This document shows, in pieces, positions 17,269 through 26,180 of a stretch of DNA of 64,000 bases. The DNA comes from Sedimentisphaerales bacterium (GTDB lineage: Bacteria > Planctomycetota > Phycisphaerae > Sedimentisphaerales > SM23-30). The DNA lies in contig JANQJS010000022.1 in NCBI GenBank assembly GCA_028281535.1, positions 62,001-126,000 on the forward strand. The letters are read 5' to 3'. Within the stretch, counting starts at the first letter, position 1; each line of letters opens with the position of its first letter. A program made the position numbers and the translations under genes. The notes under the pieces are model-generated. The model ran no database searches and was not told the origin of the DNA. It worked only from the letters and a program-made list of their open reading frames with translations.

Positions 17269-18192
17269 ATGATACAAAATAACCAGCCAAAACTACATCA
17301 GATTTCCAGTCAAAAACCGGTTCGTAAACTCCCTGAATGGCTAAAACGGCCTTTACCGAAAGGATCTGGGTTCCACCAGACAACCTCAGCTATCAAGGAT
17401 CTAAACCTGGTGACTGTTTGCGAAAGCGCTCAATGCCCTAATTTGGGAGAATGCTGGTCCAAAGGAACTGCCACCTTTATGATTATGGGAGAACGCTGCA
17501 CACGGCGGTGTAGTTTTTGTGCTGTAGATACCGCACGCCCAAAACCACTGGAAAAAGATGAGCCATTACGTGTTGCCACAGCCATTCAACGCATGAACCT
17601 AAAGCATGTCGTGATTACATCAGTGGCTCGAGATGATCTCAAAGATGATGGCGCAGGTCATTTTGCCCGAGTGATTACGACGGTTCGCAAAATGCATCCA
17701 GATATTACTATTGAAGTTTTAACACCTGATTTTAAAGCAAAGTCTGAGTGCCTCGATTTGATCTATGAAGCGAAACCAGATGTTTTTAATCATAACATGG
17801 AAACCGTTCGTCGCCTTACACCAACTGTCCGGAGTGTATCAACCTATGAACGCTCACTAATGGTATTAAATTACATTGGCAGCATGAAAAATCCTCCTGT
17901 TATTAAAAGTGGCTTTATGGTTGGACTGGGTGAATCGAAAGAAGAAATTAAACAGCTCCTGCAAGACATGGTCGACTTTAAAGTTGAAATGTTAACCGTT
18001 GGCCAATACCTTCGCCCAAGCCAGAACCATCATGAAGTCATTCGATTTTATCATCCGGATGAATTTCTAGAAATCGAAGAAATGGCCAAGCAAATCGGTT
18101 TCAAAGAAGTCGCTGCCGGGCCTTTCGTACGAAGTAGTTATCATGCAGAACTATCCCATCAACGATTGATGAACAAGGGTTGTAACAGCTAA
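17269..18192 (+). CDS. lipA: Lipoyl synthase
   Basis: A 307-residue radical SAM enzyme that inserts two sulfurs into octanoyl groups on lipoyl domains. Both iron-sulfur clusters are visible: the auxiliary cluster motif CESAQCPNLGEC at about 44-55 and the SAM cluster motif CTRRCSFC at about 71-78. The family segments VARDDLKDDGAGHFA and VGQYLRPS and the C-terminal RSSYHAE with its essential Ser are present. Divergent from thiE, and followed after 17 bp by a lipoate ligase homologue, so the two probably form an operon. Confidence 0.97.
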   Translation: MIQNNQPKLHQISSQKPVRKLPEWLKRPLPKGSGFHQTTSAIKDLNLVTVCESAQCPNLGECWSKGTATFMIMGERCTRRCSFCAVDTARPKPLEKDEPLRVATAIQRMNLKHVVITSVARDDLKDDGAGHFARVITTVRKMHPDITIEVLTPDFKAKSECLDLIYEAKPDVFNHNMETVRRLTPTVRSVSTYERSLMVLNYIGSMKNPPVIKSGFMVGLGESKEEIKQLLQDMVDFKVEMLTVGQYLRPSQNHHEVIRFYHPDEFLEIEEMAKQIGFKEVAAGPFVRSSYHAELSHQRLMNKGCNS

Positions 18193-18209
18193 ACCCTCCG
18201 TGCCAGCAA

Positions 18210-18971
18210 ATGCCTTCCAATTTAGAAACACTACGCATACTTATTGATACGCCAAAAAGCGGCATAGACAATATGGCAACAGATGAAGCCATTCTTAAAT
18301 GCGTTGAAGATAAACGTTCCCCTGCGACGCTCAGATTTTATCAATGGCAGGAGTCAACCATATCCCTTGGCTATTTCCAAAAACACAGTGATATTTTTAA
18401 ACAGAATCTCACGATACAGAATTTACCTATTGTTCGAAGGCAAACAGGTGGTGGAGCGATTTTGCATGATGATGAATTAACCTACTCTCTTATACTGCCC
18501 CTACATCATACCAACGAAGATCTTGATATTAATGATATGTACAAAACCGTGCATGATGCCTTTCTACATAACTTGTTATCACTGGGCATCGATGCTGAAT
18601 ATCAAACCAGCACAGATCGATGTAACAGCCAAAGAGGCCCTTTTTTCTGTTTTTCTCGTAAACATTGCCAGGACATTATTTATCAGCAACAAAAGCTACT
18701 GGGTAGCGCTCAGCGTAGAACCAAGAATGCCTGCCTGCAGCATGGATCTCTAATCCTCAACCAAACTCACAGCGAACAACCTTCAAGCGGCGTAAATCAT
18801 CGCAGTGATATAGATTTTAATTTATCTGATTTTATCGATAAGATTATCACAACATTGTCCAAACAATTGAACGTAACCCCAAAAAAACAAACGCTTAATT
18901 CGGACGAAGAAATGATTAAAAATGAATTAGTGAAAAAGTACCATTCAGAAGAATGGACACAACAAAGGTAA
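18210..18971 (+). CDS. Lipoate-protein ligase A / octanoyltransferase family protein
   Basis: A 253-residue protein of the BPL/LplA/LipB family. It shows MATDEAILKCVED, SLGYFQK, and VRRQTGGGAILHDDELTYSL, the lipoyl-binding core of the LplA/LipM branch, and LLGSAQRRTKNACLQHGSL with the conserved Lys region (K seen as QQKLLGSAQRR). Behind lipA the most likely role is octanoyltransferase of the LipM type or ligase for scavenged lipoate; the sequence alone does not decide. The usual large C-terminal LplA domain is absent. Confidence 0.85.
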   Translation: MPSNLETLRILIDTPKSGIDNMATDEAILKCVEDKRSPATLRFYQWQESTISLGYFQKHSDIFKQNLTIQNLPIVRRQTGGGAILHDDELTYSLILPLHHTNEDLDINDMYKTVHDAFLHNLLSLGIDAEYQTSTDRCNSQRGPFFCFSRKHCQDIIYQQQKLLGSAQRRTKNACLQHGSLILNQTHSEQPSSGVNHRSDIDFNLSDFIDKIITTLSKQLNVTPKKQTLNSDEEMIKNELVKKYHSEEWTQQR

Positions 18972-18981
18972 AAACATCCGC

Positions 18982-20088
18982 TTAAGATTCGCTAACACTG
19001 AATCCTACGCCAATTTTATATGCACTTCCGATTGCAAAAATCGCCCAAAGAGCTGTAAAAATATCAAAATTAGCAACAAAGACCGTCCATAATCCAGAGT
19101 TATTTCCAAAAAATTTACCTATCGCTTCAGCTTCTATTTCCATTTCCGCTTTTGCGATAACCTCTTTTTCGGACAAAGTCCACATATCTATCTGCTTGTA
19201 AACTTTCTGCTTTAAATCGTCTGAAGCTTCATAATTATCTATCTTATTATACTCATCCTGAGATAACATAGAATTCTTATACATATGTTGATAGGCATAA
19301 TAAAACATATTTTCAGGGTTACTGGCAACACGGGTCACTTCTTCATCAGTCACCATTTCTGCCACGACCTCTTGAATGCTCGGCACAACCCATTTATAAA
19401 TTAATACATTACCAGAAACAAGCCCTACCAATGCCATAGTTCCTGCTATGACACCTAAACGAACACTATAATCTTTTGTTATACAGACCGCACCTAAGCC
19501 AGATAATATACCAATCCCCCAGGCAACAATCCCTATTTCATATTGAGTAAAGTAAACAATGGCTGCCCAAATAAAACCGCCAATTAACGCACCTAATAGA
19601 CTACCCCCTATCTCAATTGGCAATCCTTTCATAGTTGCAACGGCAGGAGACACTTTCTTCGAAGAATGATTCTCAGCTGTTTTCTTTTCCTCTAAAACAT
19701 TTTGCCCAGTTTTTAAATTATGCCCACAGTGGATACAAATAACTGAATCTCTTTCGATTTGTTTTCCGCAACTATTGCAAAATATCATCTCCGCCTGCAT
19801 CGATACCGTTTCTTCTGTTTTTTTTGATGCAGTCGAATCAAACATATCTGAGGTCCAAACCGAACTGGCAGAAGATTCATTAGGGTGATTGTCTTCAAAC
19901 TCATTATCGAGGGTTTGGCTGGACACGCCATATTCTTGAGGTTGAAGAGCAGCAACCTCCTGCTGATCTTCACTAGATTCTGGCACGATGATAGGCTCAG
20001 AACAACTAACACATTTGACCCGCTTGCCAATGTATTGCTCAGGCACCCCCATCTTCTTTTCGCATTTCCCACAATGAAACTTAATCAT
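18982..20088 (-). CDS. Zinc-ribbon membrane protein of unknown function
   Basis: A 368-residue protein. The start at 20088 puts the motif FHCGKCEKK at the N terminus; a GTG four codons earlier is possible. Two cysteine motifs are seen: CGKC with CVSC 16 residues later (about 5-30), and CNSC with CIHCG (about 100-122), both typical small zinc ribbons of membrane-associated proteins in planctomycetes. Three hydrophobic segments follow (about 160-240), then a charged helical stretch and a last membrane helix (about 340-362). No enzyme motif is visible. It converges with the lipoate ligase gene. Confidence 0.7.
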   Translation of the reverse strand: MIKFHCGKCEKKMGVPEQYIGKRVKCVSCSEPIIVPESSEDQQEVAALQPQEYGVSSQTLDNEFEDNHPNESSASSVWTSDMFDSTASKKTEETVSMQAEMIFCNSCGKQIERDSVICIHCGHNLKTGQNVLEEKKTAENHSSKKVSPAVATMKGLPIEIGGSLLGALIGGFIWAAIVYFTQYEIGIVAWGIGILSGLGAVCITKDYSVRLGVIAGTMALVGLVSGNVLIYKWVVPSIQEVVAEMVTDEEVTRVASNPENMFYYAYQHMYKNSMLSQDEYNKIDNYEASDDLKQKVYKQIDMWTLSEKEVIAKAEMEIEAEAIGKFFGNNSGLWTVFVANFDIFTALWAIFAIGSAYKIGVGFSVSES

Positions 20089-20506
20089 GATGAATCCCAC
20101 AATTGATCGCTAAACCAATTTTTTAAATATTCATTTGTAAAAAACAAAGTTATAGAGTACTAATTCCTTAAACGAGGAATAAGCGCACAAATCCCACAAA
20201 ATAAAACACACTTTGATTCCTACACAATTGATTTGCTACTAACGTTATATCGAAATATTAATAAAAAATCAATTAGATTTTAGAATTATTCTAATCATTT
20301 TTTTCATATGAAAACTTTTCTATATATCCTACTGCCCCACAGTAGTTTAAAAATTTTAAACATTAGGCATGGACTTTGCATACAATGTCGATTATATTTC
20401 TAATCTGTAGTAATTTGCTGTGAGTAGTAACACCATTGTAAAAACTTGCGAGAAGCAGATTTATGCCATGGGTTGCTATTTAGTTTTTGTCATAAGCAAA
20501 AACAGG
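20089..20506. other. Intergenic region before the SRP RNA gene
   Basis: 418 bp of AT-rich DNA between the divergent zinc-ribbon gene and the SRP RNA. It must hold both promoters. I see no open frame or repeat worth naming. Confidence 0.5.
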
Positions 20507-20673
20507 ACAACAATGGCATCTACTGGTACAAGTGGCTCCAGTCAGGGCGCTGGCTAGTAAGCGATGTGAATCTGGTCAGGCCGGGAACGGAGCAGCCATA
20601 AGCATTTAGCGAACTGAGTCGGAATTTCCTGGCTGGAATCGCTTGTACCAGCAGTTGCCATTGTGACTTTTTT
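20507..20673 (+). ncRNA. ffs: Signal recognition particle RNA (4.5S-like)
   Basis: The conserved domain IV tip is at about 20575-20596, including GTCAGG and GGAACGGAGCAGCC, which matches the Ffh-binding loop of bacterial SRP RNA. The ends pair over about 23 bases: 20510-20532 with 20642-20664, two mismatches. A run of six T at 20668-20673 follows the closing stem and would act as terminator. About 155 nt, longer than E. coli 4.5S RNA and shorter than the Bacillus form. It lies just upstream of dnaX, as in many bacteria. Confidence 0.92.
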
Positions 20674-20718
20674 CAGCAAGAGGATTCATAATCACTTTCT
20701 ATGATATTTTGAGTACAT

Positions 20719-22449
20719 ATGGCCTATACTGTATTAGCAAGACGCTATCGATCAGAAACCTTTGATGAAGTCATTGGCCAGGAAGTCATATCCAAAACGC
20801 TTACCAATGCAATCAATCTGGATCGCGTCGCCCATGCTTATCTGTTTACCGGAACACGTGGTGTTGGCAAAACAACCATGGCACGTATTTTTGCCAAAGC
20901 ACTAAATTGCCTCAACAGCGACAAGCCAACAACGACTCCTTGCAATGCATGTGAATCCTGCGAACTCATCGCTGAAGGCAACGACATCGATGTCATCGAA
21001 ATTGATGCAGCGTCGAATACTGGCGTGGAACACATTCGTCAGTTGCGCGACAATGCCATCTTTCGCCCTGCCCGAGCTCGCTTCAAAATTTATATCATTG
21101 ATGAAGTACACATGCTCTCGGTGAGCGCATTTAATGCTCTTCTGAAAACCTTGGAAGAACCGCCCGAGCATGTGAAATTCATACTCGCAACCACGGAATC
21201 GAATAAAATATTACCAACGATCCTTTCTCGTTGTCAGCGGTTTGATTTTCGAAATATTCAGCCGGCAGATATTGCTAAACAAATTCAAACGATACTTAAG
21301 AATGAAAAAATCAAGGCTGAAGACCAACTTGTTCAGCGGCTGGCACGCCTGGCAAATGGCTCTATGCGAGATGCACTAAGCCTACTTGACCCACTACTAA
21401 GTGTTGGTGAAAAGACATTAACATTAGAGATGTTGAACCAACTTCTTGGAACACCTCGCAATGAAATGATCATTGAATTAGTCGATCAAATTTGCCAGCA
21501 GAATCTTTCCAACGCCCTTGTTCATCTCGACAAAGCCATTGGCGAAGGCTTGGGACTGGAAGTCATTGCTCAAAAACTCCAGGAACATTTCAGAGATCTT
21601 CTGATTTTATGTCAATGCGGCAAAGAAACAGAATTGGTGGATCTTGATGATAATGACTTACGTGAAACCTTTTTGCAACAGTCTCAAAAATTTGATGTCC
21701 CTTCACTGGTTTACAATATCACCGTTATGGAAGAACTAAGACGTGCCATAAAAACTACCGGGGCCGGACGAGCCTTACTCGAAGCTGCAATCGTTCGCTT
21801 ATCTGCGACTGAACAATTCAGTAACACCTCTTCTTTAATTGATAAACTCCATCAATTACAAACAGGAACAACAGCACCCGCCAGAAATCACCCACAGGCT
21901 ATGCAAGCCAGGCAGGTCCCCCAGGGTCAACACATAAAAAAAAATAGTCCATCACCAGTAAATAGTGATACGCCCCATGGACAATCACCTCAAACACCAA
22001 CATCCAATATCAATGTCCCAAATGATTTTGATATAAATTATCTCAAAAAATCGTGGCCGACCATTGTCGCCCAATTTTCAAATTTTGATGCAAAGTCTGT
22101 GCAAGTAGCAATAAAACCTTCTATTCCGACAAAATGGGATCAGGGTATTTTAACGCTGGGATTTCCAAGTGCATCACAAAACATGTATCACTTTCTGTCT
22201 TCTCAAGCAGCCAAACTTGAAGAAGCTCAATCCATCTTAGCTAAGATTTTAAAAACATCTATCAAATGCGAATTAATCTTAACTGCTCCACAGGAACAAC
22301 AACAAATGGACAAACCGCAAGACCATGTTCCTGGAGCAAAACTTAGTCAAAAAGAAATTCGCTCAGCTATGATGAGCCCCGAAGTGAGGAAAATTCAAGA
22401 AGTCTTGGGCGGCAGCATTAAAAACATCAAAAAAGCAGAAAGCATCTAA
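20719..22449 (+). CDS. dnaX: DNA polymerase III subunits gamma and tau
   Basis: A 576-residue clamp-loader ATPase. Residues 1-370 hold the AAA+ module: Walker A GTRGVGKTT, a zinc-binding Cys group (CLNSDKPTTTPCNACESC), Walker B region IYIIDEVHMLS, and the SRC motif LSRCQRF. The following part is a low-complexity linker and a C-terminal tau-like domain that would contact polymerase and helicase. A slippery run of nine A at 21936-21944 lies exactly at the start of the linker and could give a 409-residue gamma form. ybaB and recR follow closely, a widely conserved cluster. Confidence 0.96.
   Translation: MAYTVLARRYRSETFDEVIGQEVISKTLTNAINLDRVAHAYLFTGTRGVGKTTMARIFAKALNCLNSDKPTTTPCNACESCELIAEGNDIDVIEIDAASNTGVEHIRQLRDNAIFRPARARFKIYIIDEVHMLSVSAFNALLKTLEEPPEHVKFILATTESNKILPTILSRCQRFDFRNIQPADIAKQIQTILKNEKIKAEDQLVQRLARLANGSMRDALSLLDPLLSVGEKTLTLEMLNQLLGTPRNEMIIELVDQICQQNLSNALVHLDKAIGEGLGLEVIAQKLQEHFRDLLILCQCGKETELVDLDDNDLRETFLQQSQKFDVPSLVYNITVMEELRRAIKTTGAGRALLEAAIVRLSATEQFSNTSSLIDKLHQLQTGTTAPARNHPQAMQARQVPQGQHIKKNSPSPVNSDTPHGQSPQTPTSNINVPNDFDINYLKKSWPTIVAQFSNFDAKSVQVAIKPSIPTKWDQGILTLGFPSASQNMYHFLSSQAAKLEEAQSILAKILKTSIKCELILTAPQEQQQMDKPQDHVPGAKLSQKEIRSAMMSPEVRKIQEVLGGSIKNIKKAESI
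21923..21982 (+). promoter_or_regulatory. Candidate programmed frameshift / slippage site in dnaX
   Basis: AGGG at 21923-21926 (Shine-Dalgarno-like), nine bases, then A9 at 21936-21944 in phase as A-AAA-AAA. A -1 shift, or one extra A from polymerase slippage, reads Lys and then TAG at 21945-21947. A stem-loop follows directly: GTCC 21947-21950 with GGAC 21979-21982, and ATCAC 21951-21955 with GTGAT 21965-21969. The layout matches the E. coli dnaX signal. Confidence 0.65.
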
Positions 22450-22465
22450 CATAAGGAATGATTTT

Positions 22466-22804
22466 ATGGGTTTAGGTGATTTAACCAACATGTTCGGTAA
22501 AGTTCAGGAAATGCAGTCAAAAATGCAGCAGATCCAGGAAGACATGGCGAGCAAAGTCGTTGAAGCTAGCAGCGGTGGCGGCATGGTAACAGCGAAAGTT
22601 AATGGCAAAGGCGATCTCGTTGATATTAAAATCGATACCAATGCCGTGGACATTAACGACATGGAAATGCTGGAAGATCTTATCAAAGCAGCAGTGAATG
22701 CCGCGATGGTGAAAAAAAATCAAATGATGCAAGAAGAGCTTACCAAGTTAACTGGCGGATTAAATATTCCAGGCATGGATCAATTGGGAAATATGTTTAA
22801 ATGA
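22466..22804 (+). CDS. ybaB: YbaB/EbfC family nucleoid-associated protein
   Basis: A 112-residue protein of family length. It has the expected helix (VQEMQSKMQQIQEDMASK), the beta hairpin VEASSGGGMVTAKVNGKGDLVDIKID, and the C-terminal helix. YbaB dimers bind DNA and are encoded between dnaX and recR in many bacteria. AAGGA precedes ATG 22466. The stop codon overlaps the recR start by four bases. Confidence 0.94.
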   Translation: MGLGDLTNMFGKVQEMQSKMQQIQEDMASKVVEASSGGGMVTAKVNGKGDLVDIKIDTNAVDINDMEMLEDLIKAAVNAAMVKKNQMMQEELTKLTGGLNIPGMDQLGNMFK

Positions 22805-23406
22805 GCACTGCGTACACTGAAAGCATGAATAAACTCATGGAGGCCTTTCAGAAATTACCAGGGATCGGCCCTCGCACCGCTCAGCGATTGGCCTATCATG
22901 TGCTCAAGCAACCAGCCGATAAAGCCATGGAATTGGCCGACGCTATAAAACAGGTCAAAGTGCAAATTCGACACTGCTCAAAATGTTACAACTTAACGGA
23001 AAATGACCTTTGCGATATTTGTTCTAATGCCAATCGTGATACATCTGTAATTTGTATTGTTGAACAACACAATGACTTAATCAGCCTTGAAGAAACTGGC
23101 ATGTGCAACTGGACCTATCATGTTTTGCTTGGCCACTTAGCCCCCCTAGAAGGGATTACGCCCGACGATTTAACCATCAATGCCTTAATTAAGCGAATTG
23201 ATCAAGATGACGTAAAAGAAATCATCATGGCAACAAATCCAAACATGGAAGGCGATGGCACCGCGCTCTATATCAGTTCATTATTAAGCAATAAAGATGT
23301 AAAAATTACACGGCTAGCAAGAGGATTACCATCAGGTGGCAGTATTGAATATGCAACCAAAAGTATTTTAAACGACGCTATTATCGGACGCGAAAAAATG
23401 CAATAG
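22801..23406 (+). CDS. recR: Recombination protein RecR
   Basis: A 201-residue protein of standard length that works with RecO and RecF in RecA loading at gaps. The N-terminal helix-hairpin-helix (FQKLPGIGPRTAQRLAYHVL), the four-Cys zinc motif (CSKCYNLTENDLCDIC), the Toprim domain (ICIVEQHNDLISLEETG to ATNPNMEGDGTALYI) and the end motif RLARGLPSGGSIEYA are all visible. Its ATG overlaps the ybaB stop. Confidence 0.97.
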   Translation: MSTAYTESMNKLMEAFQKLPGIGPRTAQRLAYHVLKQPADKAMELADAIKQVKVQIRHCSKCYNLTENDLCDICSNANRDTSVICIVEQHNDLISLEETGMCNWTYHVLLGHLAPLEGITPDDLTINALIKRIDQDDVKEIIMATNPNMEGDGTALYISSLLSNKDVKITRLARGLPSGGSIEYATKSILNDAIIGREKMQ

Positions 23407-23510
23407 CACTTCTAACGCAAACTCGATACAATGCTCGCAAATTTAAGAGGCAAAATGGCCGATAAAAGAGTACTGGTCATTCAAAACTAAAAAACGAAGG
23501 ATATTTCGCT

Positions 23511-25004
23511 ATGCGAATGGATATGTCACAAAGCATGAAGATGGATCAAAAGATGGTGCTTGCACCGCGCATGATCCAATCCATGGAGATCCTTCAACTT
23601 CCCCTACTTGCTCTTCAAGAACGCATCGAACACGAAATGCTTTCCAACCCTATGTTGGAAATGGAAGAAAATCAAGATCAGGAATTAGACGCCACCAAGC
23701 CAACACAAGATGCTCCAGCAAGCAGCGATCAGGAAGAAAATGAACAATCACTTCTAATTAAAGAAGACAATGATAAAACAGAATCGTTTGAACGTCTCGG
23801 CAATATCGGCAACGAATATGATGACTATATGGATCGAAGTGAATTTGTAAAGTCTCGTGTCAGCAGTGATGAGCCAGACCGAAAACTTGAAGCAATGCAA
23901 AATACTGCAGCGCATAGCCAATCTCTCAACGAGCACCTGAAAGAACAGTGGCTTTTTATTGAAACTGAAGATCTCATCCGAAAAATCGGTGAACGCATCA
24001 TCGACTTCATTGATGATGCGGGCTATCTCCAGGTACAACCAGCCGCGATTTGCGACCAGCTGGAAGATAAAGTAACTGTAGAGCAAGTTGAAGAGGCATT
24101 ATCTTTAGTGCAAACATTAGATCCAATTGGTGTTGGAGCAAAAGATTTATCTGAATGCTTATTAATTCAACTGAGAAATAATCCACATGATAAAGATTAT
24201 CAATTAGAAATTGAATTGGTTAAAAATCATTTAAAAGATATTGAAATGAACCGCTACCCGTTGATTTCCAAAAAAACAGGCAAGTCAATTGCAGTTATTA
24301 CAGACGCGGTCAAAGAAATATCTCGCTTGGATCCTCGTCCCGGCATGCAAATCGGCCGTCATGAAACCACCTATATCTCACCAGATATCATCGTGGACTA
24401 TGATGATGAAAATGATATTTATACGGCTTATTTGGCAAGTGGCTCAATCCCCCCCTTGCGGATCAACCCGCTTTATTCTCAAGTATTAAAAGAAAATGAA
24501 ATGCCTGCCAAAACCAAAGAATATCTCCAAAATAATGCACGCTCAGCAAAATGGTTGATTGAATCAATCGAACAACGAAAATCAACATTGCTGAGAGTCG
24601 TCAACCATGTCATTAAAACGCAACGTGATTTTCTTGACCATGGCCCACTGCATCTCAAACCTCTGCCTATGGTAGATGTTGCTGACGTACTTGGTATTCA
24701 TGTTGGAACAGTCTCCAGAGCCGTATCCGGAAAACACATTCAGACACCAGTAGGCATTTATGCCCTCCGCTATTTTTTTAGTGGCGGCACAGAAACAGCC
24801 CAAGGCGAAAATGTCAGCTGGGATGCCATCCGTGCTAAGCTACAAGAAATCATCGACAACGAAGATAAAAACAAACCATTCAACGACGATCAACTGGTTG
24901 AAGAACTGGACAAAAGCGGTATCAAGCTCGCTCGCCGAACGGTCGCCAAATATCGTGGCCTGATGAATATCCCCCCTGCTCGTCGACGCAAACAATTTGA
25001 TTAA
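23511..25004 (+). CDS. rpoN: RNA polymerase sigma-54 factor
   Basis: A 497-residue protein. Region I is Gln/Met-rich (APRMIQSMEILQLPLLALQE) and meets the bacterial enhancer-binding proteins. Region II is acidic (about 60-110). The core-binding domain follows, with the helix-turn-helix MVDVADVLGIHVGTVSRAVSGKHI, and the RpoN box ARRTVAKYR lies near the end for -24 recognition. No enhancer-binding activator is encoded in the window. It stands 104 bp after recR. AAGGA lies upstream of ATG 23511. Confidence 0.96.
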   Translation: MRMDMSQSMKMDQKMVLAPRMIQSMEILQLPLLALQERIEHEMLSNPMLEMEENQDQELDATKPTQDAPASSDQEENEQSLLIKEDNDKTESFERLGNIGNEYDDYMDRSEFVKSRVSSDEPDRKLEAMQNTAAHSQSLNEHLKEQWLFIETEDLIRKIGERIIDFIDDAGYLQVQPAAICDQLEDKVTVEQVEEALSLVQTLDPIGVGAKDLSECLLIQLRNNPHDKDYQLEIELVKNHLKDIEMNRYPLISKKTGKSIAVITDAVKEISRLDPRPGMQIGRHETTYISPDIIVDYDDENDIYTAYLASGSIPPLRINPLYSQVLKENEMPAKTKEYLQNNARSAKWLIESIEQRKSTLLRVVNHVIKTQRDFLDHGPLHLKPLPMVDVADVLGIHVGTVSRAVSGKHIQTPVGIYALRYFFSGGTETAQGENVSWDAIRAKLQEIIDNEDKNKPFNDDQLVEELDKSGIKLARRTVAKYRGLMNIPPARRRKQFD

Positions 25005-25196
25005 GTCCTATCTGAGATTAAGAGTCATTTCAAAATCTAACAATTCACAATCTGAATAATATATTATTTATCTAATAAACAACCTCTTTTACCTGGTATG
25101 CCCAGACTACCTTCCCTTTTGCCTATTTAAAATCAACGATTTATATCACTTATTAATATACAATCCAATCAAATTTAATCTATCATCCTATCCCAT

Positions 25197-25224
25197 TTGC
25201 ATAACGTCTAAAATAAAGTATAAT
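25197..25224 (+). promoter_or_regulatory. Predicted sigma70-type promoter of the cytidylate-kinase-like gene
   Basis: TTGCAT at 25197-25202, a 16-base spacer, and a consensus TATAAT at 25219-25224, about 50 bp before the chosen start codon. The 272-bp gap to rpoN contains nothing else I can name. Confidence 0.5.
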
Positions 25225-25276
25225 TTAATATATAGGGTTAAGGTCGATGCACCAATTCAACATAAGGAGTGCAACG

Positions 25277-25987
25277 ATGACACTTATCAAAGATCAATTC
25301 CGTGATCGAGGGTTAAGCCATATTGTCGAATCTCAAATGCGCCATTGGGAATTGAAATGCGCATCAGATGACATCCAAAAGCAAGTTCGCAAGCATAAAC
25401 ACAACATTAAGTTCATAACAATCAGCCGCGAACTGGCAAGTGGCGGAGAAATTATCGCAAACTTCCTTGGTGAAATGCTCAATTGGCATGTATATGACAA
25501 AGATGTTCTTGATTACATGGCAAAAGATCTCAAAGTACATAAACAAATTCTTGAATCCGTAGACGAAAAAACAAACCACTGGATTGAACGGTTTTTGAGT
25601 AATTTATCCCGGACCACTGTTATTCATCAAGAAACCTATTTTCATCATTTATCAAAAGTACTGATGGTCATAGCCAACCACGGAGAAGCAATTATTGTCG
25701 GGCGTGGAGCGGGCTTGCTGCTACCCGCCCATGAAGGTTTACGTATTCGAATTGCTGCCCCACTGGAAATGCGTTGCCAAACTTTGGAAAATGAACAACA
25801 TATCAGCGCCAATGATGCTGTCCAAAAAATCAAAGATGCGGATATGAATAAACACCAGTTCATCAAAGATTATCTTGGCAAAGATTACACAGAAAACAAG
25901 CATTACGACATGGTCTTTAATATGACGAAATTCAGCCCGCTATCGATTGCAAAAATCATATGGCGAACATTGGATCAAACAAAATAA
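25277..25987 (+). CDS. Cytidylate kinase-like family protein
   Basis: A 236-residue protein from ATG 25277, chosen because AAGGAG lies 7 bases upstream; an in-frame ATG at 25247 has no such site. Residues about 45-230 resemble the AAA_26/cytidylate-kinase-like family: the modified P-loop region TISRELASGGEIIANFLGE, the segment WHVYDKDVLDYMAKDL, then AIIVGRGAGLLLP and the lid-like region RDYLGKDY-like (KDYLGKDYTENKHYDMVFNM). These are thought to be nucleoside-phosphate kinases, but the substrate is not shown. The gene stands alone after rpoN. Confidence 0.8.
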   Translation: MTLIKDQFRDRGLSHIVESQMRHWELKCASDDIQKQVRKHKHNIKFITISRELASGGEIIANFLGEMLNWHVYDKDVLDYMAKDLKVHKQILESVDEKTNHWIERFLSNLSRTTVIHQETYFHHLSKVLMVIANHGEAIIVGRGAGLLLPAHEGLRIRIAAPLEMRCQTLENEQHISANDAVQKIKDADMNKHQFIKDYLGKDYTENKHYDMVFNMTKFSPLSIAKIIWRTLDQTK

Positions 25988-26180
25988 ACGACTCAGAAGG
26001 CCCTGCCTAAACTGGTCCCACCACATCTTTTATATGTAAATCTTTGTCTAAAAACCCATTAGATCTACACATATGTCTATTTATTGACACAAATCACTAT
26101 TCATAATAAAATAGAGTTATTAAATTTTGGATTCAATTTTCAATTAATAGAATGTTTCGATTCACATTCAGGAGTATATC

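Noticed and set aside
17207..17383. N-terminal extension of ThiE by 59 codons
   Set aside because: It would overlap the lipA gene and its promoter and lies outside the domain; the ATG at 17206 is the better start.
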